Shown here piece after piece: positions 59,863-64,000 of a stretch of 64,000 bases of DNA. Source of the stretch: Candidatus Saccharibacteria bacterium UBA3304. Lineage in GTDB: Bacteria > Patescibacteriota > Saccharimonadia > Saccharimonadales > Saccharimonadaceae. The notes beneath the pieces are model-generated. The model saw only the letters and a list, made by a program, of their open reading frames with translations. It had not been told where the DNA came from and made no database searches. How positions within the stretch are numbered: position 1 is the stretch's first letter; every line of letters starts with the position of its first letter. Location of the stretch: positions 10,752-74,751 of the forward strand of contig DESW01000025.1 in the NCBI GenBank assembly GCA_002361425.1, given 5' to 3'. The translations under genes and the position numbers were made by a program.

Positions 59863-60468
59863 CTAAAGGGTTGTGCGGTTGTTGAGCGCAGAGGTAAGAG
59901 TGATTTGATCGGCGTATTCTAGAGAGACGCCAAGCGGGAGACCGCGGGCGAGGCGGGTGATTTGAAGATCTGGGTACTTCTCGTGGAGAAGCTTGTCGAG
60001 TAAAACAGCGGTAGATTCGCCTTCGACGGATGGGTTGGTGGCAATAATAATTTCTTTTACGTCGTCGGCCTCTACGCGCGCAATGAGCTCCTTGATATGA
60101 AGCTGGTCGGCCGTGATGCCGTCCATTGGCGAAATGGCGCCTCCTAGGACGTGATAAGTGCCTTTGTAAGCCTTGGTGTGCTCGATGGCATAGATGTCGA
60201 GTGGCTCTTCGACGACGAGAACGACAGATTTGTCGCGAGATGGATCTTCGTAGAGCGGCGAGACCTCTTCGCTAGCGTCTATGATAGCAAAGGTAATTGG
60301 GCAGCTTTTGACGCCGTCATGAAGCCTAGAGAGTGAATCTGCGATATTTTTCGAGATGCTAGGATCGGATTTCAGCAAAAAGTAGGCGTAGCGTTCGGCA
60401 GTACGCGAACCTACGCCTGGTAAGCGCCCGAGCGCGTCGATGACGTCATTGAGAGCGCTAGGAAGCAT
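59863..60468 (-). CDS. recR: Recombination mediator RecR without its zinc finger
   Basis: 201 aa. Helix-hairpin-helix LGRLPGVGSRTAERYAYFLL, then Toprim: VVLVVEEPLDIYAIEHT, YHVLGGAISPMDGI, IIIATNPSVEGESTA, VTRLARGLPLGVSLEY-like end and LTSALNNR. The Cys4 zinc finger normally between HhH and Toprim is gone: only one Cys (SCPITF) remains and the region reads VSPLYEDPSRD. RecR with RecF/RecO loads RecA on gaps. Directly downstream of ybaB with one base between, the classic pairing. Confidence 0.92.
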   Translation of the reverse strand: MLPSALNDVIDALGRLPGVGSRTAERYAYFLLKSDPSISKNIADSLSRLHDGVKSCPITFAIIDASEEVSPLYEDPSRDKSVVLVVEEPLDIYAIEHTKAYKGTYHVLGGAISPMDGITADQLHIKELIARVEADDVKEIIIATNPSVEGESTAVLLDKLLHEKYPDLQITRLARGLPLGVSLEYADQITLTSALNNRTTL

Positions 60469-60469
60469 A

Positions 60470-60766
60470 TTACATTCCGAAGTTACCGAGAGAACCCATG
60501 AGTGGCTTCATCTTCTCGGTTGCGATTTCTTGTGCTTTTGCGAAGCCGTCGCGCATACAGTTTTCGATCCAGCGCTCGAGCTCGTGGATATCGTCGAGAT
60601 CAACCTTGGATGGGTCGATGGTGACTTTCTTTACCTTAAGATCGCCAGTAATCTGAACGACAACTGCTTCGTCGCCAGCTTCGACTTCGACGATTTCGTT
60701 CTTGAGCTCTTTCTGAGCTTTGCGAAGTTCATTAAGCATCTTCATTTGGTCCATAGTGGCACCCAT
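60470..60766 (-). CDS. YbaB/EbfC nucleoid-associated protein
   Basis: 98 aa. Helix-strand-helix dimer typical of the family: MKMLNELRKAQKELKNEIVE, VVVQITGDLKVKKVTID and a C-terminal helix (ERWIENCMRDGFAKAQEIAT). Binds DNA nonspecifically. Its ATG is next to the upstream glycosyltransferase stop; recR follows after one base. Confidence 0.9.
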   Translation of the reverse strand: MGATMDQMKMLNELRKAQKELKNEIVEVEAGDEAVVVQITGDLKVKKVTIDPSKVDLDDIHELERWIENCMRDGFAKAQEIATEKMKPLMGSLGNFGM

Positions 60767-60767
60767 A

Positions 60768-62225
60768 CTACTTTTCTCCCTTTTCTTCTTGTTCTGTAAC
60801 TTTAGAGTATATATATAGTCTATCAGAATTTCGGCTCTTCGGCGAGGTGATTATCTGTTTGAGCGCGAATTTTTCGTCCTTTTTAGCGGTAAAGGTGACA
60901 TATTCATCGACGTTACTGTTTTCGCTGATGATTTTGTAATCTTCATACTTAGCAAGAAGGCTATAGAATTTGCCGTTTTGGGTGTCCTCGGTGATGAGGA
61001 TTGGCGTTTCTTTGTTGACGTTATCAGTAATAATCGTGAGGTCGTTGTTGAAGTTGTTGGCGACGCGTGGGGCGTAATGGTAGCCGTAGACGAAGTGCGA
61101 GAGGCCGGATCCGACAATCATAGCGATAATGACGACCATAGGGACGATACCGAAGAGGTGAGCGTATGGGTTTTCTGGGAAGAGTGAATACCATTTATCT
61201 ACAATAGATTCAAAGCCTGCAGCGGTAAGGATAGCGATTGGAATAATAACTGTAATAGCGACGTCGCCATTGAGACCGGATAAGAAGATAGCATAGATTG
61301 CGAGGAGGCTGACGACCGAGTTGCGAGACATATACATCTTGCCGACAGAGGCGAGAATGCCAATAATGACGAGCGTTACGGTTGCGAGGCCGAAGAGTGG
61401 CGCCAGGAAGATGCTGTCGTAGACGAGACTAAAACTAAAGAATGGCGCGAAGGCGTTGGAAATGTTTTGGATGATGGCGCCGATGCTGAATTTCGGCATG
61501 AAGAGTAAGGTTTGAATATTCTCTGCTTTGAGAATGCAGCCAATAACGAGTGGCGAAATAGCTAGGATAAAGATGCCGAAGCTGAGCACGAGCTGCGGTA
61601 AGGTGAGCTGTTTGAGCGCGAAGCGCAGATGCGGATGAATGATGCCGGCCGCTGCGATTGCGAAAGCGACATAAAGAAGATGTGGCGTGTAGGCGGAAAG
61701 CGCGAGGCTTAAGAAGAATGCGATTACGAGTAGTGGATGTACACGATCATTGCCGACGATCTTGGAGCCGAGCCAAAGGATGAGTGCGAGCCAAAATACA
61801 TACATAATTAGTGGCGTGCCATTCCCTGCTAGGAAGAGGAAAGCGGTTGAAAGGGTTGTTAGGGCGGAGCCGATAATAGCAACGTCGTTCTTAAACCAGC
61901 GGTTTAGGAGAAGAATAATGAAGAAGCCAGCCATGACGGCAATGATAATAGATGGAAGCTTAATTGCGAATAAATTGAGGCCTAGGAAATGAAGGCTGAC
62001 TTTCTGGATGATATGGTACGGGAGATTGATGATATTGCCGTCGGCAATGAAGTGGCGGTTCAATTCGCTGGATGCGATTGCAGAATCCATTTCACCTTGA
62101 CCAATACCGCCAGGTGCGACAGTCGGCAAAAAACTAAGTAATGCGAAGAAAATGAAAGCTAAGACAACGTAGCCCAGCCCGATGCGGTGTCGATACAAAA
62201 AGAATTGTTTAGTGCGTTTTTTCAC
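60768..62225 (-). CDS. GT39-like polytopic glycosyltransferase
   Basis: 485 aa with about twelve membrane helices. The first outer loop has GQGEMDSAIASSELNRHFI, the place and character of the catalytic acidic residue of ArnT/PMT-type enzymes using polyprenyl-phosphate sugars. A C-terminal outer domain (residues 390-485) follows. GTG start at 62225 with TATAAT exactly 7 nt upstream: a leaderless GUG mRNA. First gene of an operon with ybaB and recR. The sugar and acceptor are unknown. Confidence 0.75.
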   Translation of the reverse strand: MKKRTKQFFLYRHRIGLGYVVLAFIFFALLSFLPTVAPGGIGQGEMDSAIASSELNRHFIADGNIINLPYHIIQKVSLHFLGLNLFAIKLPSIIIAVMAGFFIILLLNRWFKNDVAIIGSALTTLSTAFLFLAGNGTPLIMYVFWLALILWLGSKIVGNDRVHPLLVIAFFLSLALSAYTPHLLYVAFAIAAAGIIHPHLRFALKQLTLPQLVLSFGIFILAISPLVIGCILKAENIQTLLFMPKFSIGAIIQNISNAFAPFFSFSLVYDSIFLAPLFGLATVTLVIIGILASVGKMYMSRNSVVSLLAIYAIFLSGLNGDVAITVIIPIAILTAAGFESIVDKWYSLFPENPYAHLFGIVPMVVIIAMIVGSGLSHFVYGYHYAPRVANNFNNDLTIITDNVNKETPILITEDTQNGKFYSLLAKYEDYKIISENSNVDEYVTFTAKKDEKFALKQIITSPKSRNSDRLYIYSKVTEQEEKGEK

Positions 62226-62232
62226 TAATTAC

Positions 62233-62238
62233 ATTATA
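62233..62238 (-). promoter_or_regulatory. -10 box, leaderless GTG start
   Basis: Reverse-strand TATAAT, 7 nt before GTG 62225. Confidence 0.6.
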
Positions 62239-62247
62239 GCACTAGTG

Positions 62248-63792
62248 CTAATACTCTGCCCAGTATAAAGTGTCACCAACGAAGACTAAGCGCTTGTCTG
62301 GATCAAATACAGCGTAGTCGGAGAGCTCTAAATCGGCAAAGTATTTCTTGTATTCTTTGTCAGTAATATCTTTGCGTTCGAACTGGCGTCTACTTAGGGT
62401 TGTAATTGAGCCGACGTCAGACCATTCAGTTGGTGCGATGTCGCGGGATGCATTGTCTGCAGCAATCATGTTGATATTTTGGCGATAGAACTCGCTTTTT
62501 GCGCCACCGCGATGGTGGACGACGATGGTTTTAATTTCAGTATTGTTCTCTGCTTCGTAGTCTTCAATTTTGCGTACGATTAGGCGCAACTCGGCGAGCT
62601 CGACGCGATTGGCGATTTGGACATCAGTAATGAAAGTTGAGCAGCAGTAAATTACGATTGCGAGAAGCGCCATTGTGCCGCCTACGAAGTAATTATTCTT
62701 CTGTAACTTCGGGAAGAAATACATCAACGTAATGATGCTGATGCTGAGGCTAGCGAATAATGCTGGCGTGATTCTTGGTGCAATATAGAATGAATCGGCG
62801 ATGATGCCGTAGTAAATTGGCGAGAAGAAGCCGAATATGGTTGCGACCGCGAGGAAGGCAAATTCTTTGTACTTGTGGTTGCGGATTAAGTGGATAGCTA
62901 AAGTGATTCCAGCTGCGGCGACGATTGCGACAATCAATAGTGGCGGGAATAGATAGAAGGTCGTGAGCGCGGATTTGATGTAGGTCTTTAAGAGGAAAAT
63001 CGTGCGCGAAACGAGCCAGGAAATTGAGAGATGGATTGATGTGCTCTTGGCGCTAGAAATGCCTAGGATGGCGCAGTGGAGTTTGGAAACGAGTAGAACG
63101 ATGCCGATGCTGAGGACCATAGAAAGCAATACTAGGCCGGCGCGTTTGAACAGAGTTTTATCGACTTTGCCTTTGTTAAGAATGAAGACGAGTGGCAAAG
63201 CGAGAATAACATAGAGCGCGTAGTAGTTTTGGTAAGTGCTGATTGCTAGAGTCAGGAACAGAAGTGATAGCAGTACATTCTTTAACTTGTGTTCTTTTGT
63301 TAGGAAATATAGTGAAACTGCCACGAATAGCAATGCCTGTGGGTGGCTTGGGAGTAGATAAATAAGCGCATCGCAAATGAATGGGTTAACCGCGATGAAT
63401 GAAATCGCAAAAATTAACGGGATAGAAATTTTTTTCTGCTTTAGGGCTTTTGCAAAGACGCTATAGAAAATCGTGGAAGCAATGGCCATGACAATAATCT
63501 CGATTGCAAAGAATACCCACTGGTTTTGGAAATAGGTGATGCCGAGTTTTGAGAGTGGAGCGTGCAGGAGCCAATAAGTAATAGACATGTGACGACCTTG
63601 AGTTGTAATGATGTCGCTATTGAAATATTCGCCAAAACTCATCTGGTCGAAGCCGTTGACGCGGCCGCCGTAATTATCTCCGATGTAGGTTTGGTTTAGG
63701 TAGCCAACATATGCAGCGAAGCTGATCGCAAGAAAAATGAGAAATACGATGAAAGTTTGGGATTTTAGAAATGATTTGATTTTTGCTAACAT
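62248..63792 (-). CDS. Polytopic glucosyltransferase-like (GtrII-type) membrane protein
   Basis: 514 aa, about twelve membrane helices, with the early outer loop QTYIGDNYGGRVNGFD and TTQGRHMSITYWLLHAPL, resembling the GtrII family that adds glucose to surface polysaccharide using lipid-linked donors. The C-terminal 120 residues are a soluble domain (VELAELRLIVRKIEDYEAEN, RRQFERKDITDKEY). AAGGAG lies 7 nt before ATG and overlaps the dnaB stop (TAAGGAG), so it is coupled to dnaB. Confidence 0.7.
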   Translation of the reverse strand: MLAKIKSFLKSQTFIVFLIFLAISFAAYVGYLNQTYIGDNYGGRVNGFDQMSFGEYFNSDIITTQGRHMSITYWLLHAPLSKLGITYFQNQWVFFAIEIIVMAIASTIFYSVFAKALKQKKISIPLIFAISFIAVNPFICDALIYLLPSHPQALLFVAVSLYFLTKEHKLKNVLLSLLFLTLAISTYQNYYALYVILALPLVFILNKGKVDKTLFKRAGLVLLSMVLSIGIVLLVSKLHCAILGISSAKSTSIHLSISWLVSRTIFLLKTYIKSALTTFYLFPPLLIVAIVAAAGITLAIHLIRNHKYKEFAFLAVATIFGFFSPIYYGIIADSFYIAPRITPALFASLSISIITLMYFFPKLQKNNYFVGGTMALLAIVIYCCSTFITDVQIANRVELAELRLIVRKIEDYEAENNTEIKTIVVHHRGGAKSEFYRQNINMIAADNASRDIAPTEWSDVGSITTLSRRQFERKDITDKEYKKYFADLELSDYAVFDPDKRLVFVGDTLYWAEY

Positions 63793-63803
63793 TAGGTGAC
63801 TCC

Positions 63804-64000
63804 TTATTCGTGTTTAGTATCCAATGACATAAAGCGGACGCGCTCTTTATCGAAGAAGAGCTCGATTTTGCCAGTTGCGCCACGGCGGTGCTTAGCGAGA
63901 ATGAGATCGGCGATATTTTGACGGTCGGTTTCTTCGTTGTAGTAATCTTCGCGGTAGATGAACATGACGATATCAGCATCCTGCTCGATGGAGCCGGATT
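63804..64000 (-). CDS. dnaB: Replicative DNA helicase DnaB, C-terminal end (truncated by window)
   Basis: The last 65 residues only. Reading the reverse strand from the window edge gives [20 protein letters not shown], then [19 protein letters not shown] and RFMSLD, the conserved C-terminal RecA-fold end of DnaB (arginine finger region HRRG). Stop at 63804-63806. The 5' part lies beyond the window. Confidence 0.9.
   Translation of the reverse strand, partial: SGSIEQDADIVMFIYREDYYNEETDRQNIADLILAKHRRGATGKIELFFDKERVRFMSLDTKHE

Overview
The gene content and style suggest a Candidatus Saccharibacteria (TM7, Patescibacteria/CPR) chromosome. This is inference, not a database match. The supports are very compact genes, TAAATG and TAATG junctions, TGA used as an ordinary stop (so not the Gracilibacteria/SR1 code), a murT-gatD pair with a complete-looking cell-wall kit but no biosynthetic operons, nucleotide salvage in place of synthesis, several shortened or metal-site-stripped housekeeping proteins, and many secreted or surface-anchored proteins suited to an epibiont living on an actinobacterial host.

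Layout. 1-5.1 kb: the end of an LTA-synthase-like gene, uvrA and rplY. 5.1-12.5 kb: a reverse-strand block with DNA polymerase I, a secreted subtilisin, an in-frame fusion of a PfkB-like domain with class I fructose-bisphosphate aldolase, and small membrane or unknown genes. 12.6-19.6 kb: dCTP deaminase, then a reverse two-gene operon (TPR-like membrane protein plus a 1,721-residue secreted protein). 19.6-27.8 kb: Y-family polymerase, zinc-ribbon protein, helicase-nuclease, an LPEAG-anchored surface protein, gpsA and a uracil methyltransferase. 27.9-34.7 kb: two ABC systems and small membrane proteins. 34.7-38.4 kb: an accessory patch next to tRNA-Gln, flanked by copies of the tRNA end plus terminator, with a CCA-enzyme-like nucleotidyltransferase. 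38.4-50.3 kb: CorA, HlyIII, tRNA-Ala, PrmC, a SleB-type hydrolase, CapA, the natA-natB-murT-gatD operon and a cutinase-like anchored esterase. 50.3-57.1 kb: the ung-tmk-tdk salvage operon, PP2C phosphatase, hisS, tRNA-Phe and a sigma-4-like regulator. 57.1-64 kb: a collagen-like small protein, glyA, a Thr/Gln-rich surface protein, recR-ybaB, two polytopic envelope glycosyltransferase-like proteins and the 3' end of dnaB.

The most striking genome-wide pattern is a split in gene-expression architecture. At least sixteen genes, mostly housekeeping or transport, have a TATAAT-like -10 box ending exactly 6-7 bases before the start codon (8 for uvrA by distance to A), so their mRNAs should be leaderless. 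A second set, mostly small lineage-specific or surface proteins plus dcd, has a near-perfect TTGAC(A/T)-17 bp-TATAAT promoter, a 40-90 nt leader that often holds a hairpin followed by a U-run, and a strong GGAGG-type ribosome site. This rule corrects several start codons (uvrA, rlmD-like, the ABC ATPase at 28448, the membrane protein ending at 34680). Strong bidirectional terminators close most convergent pairs.
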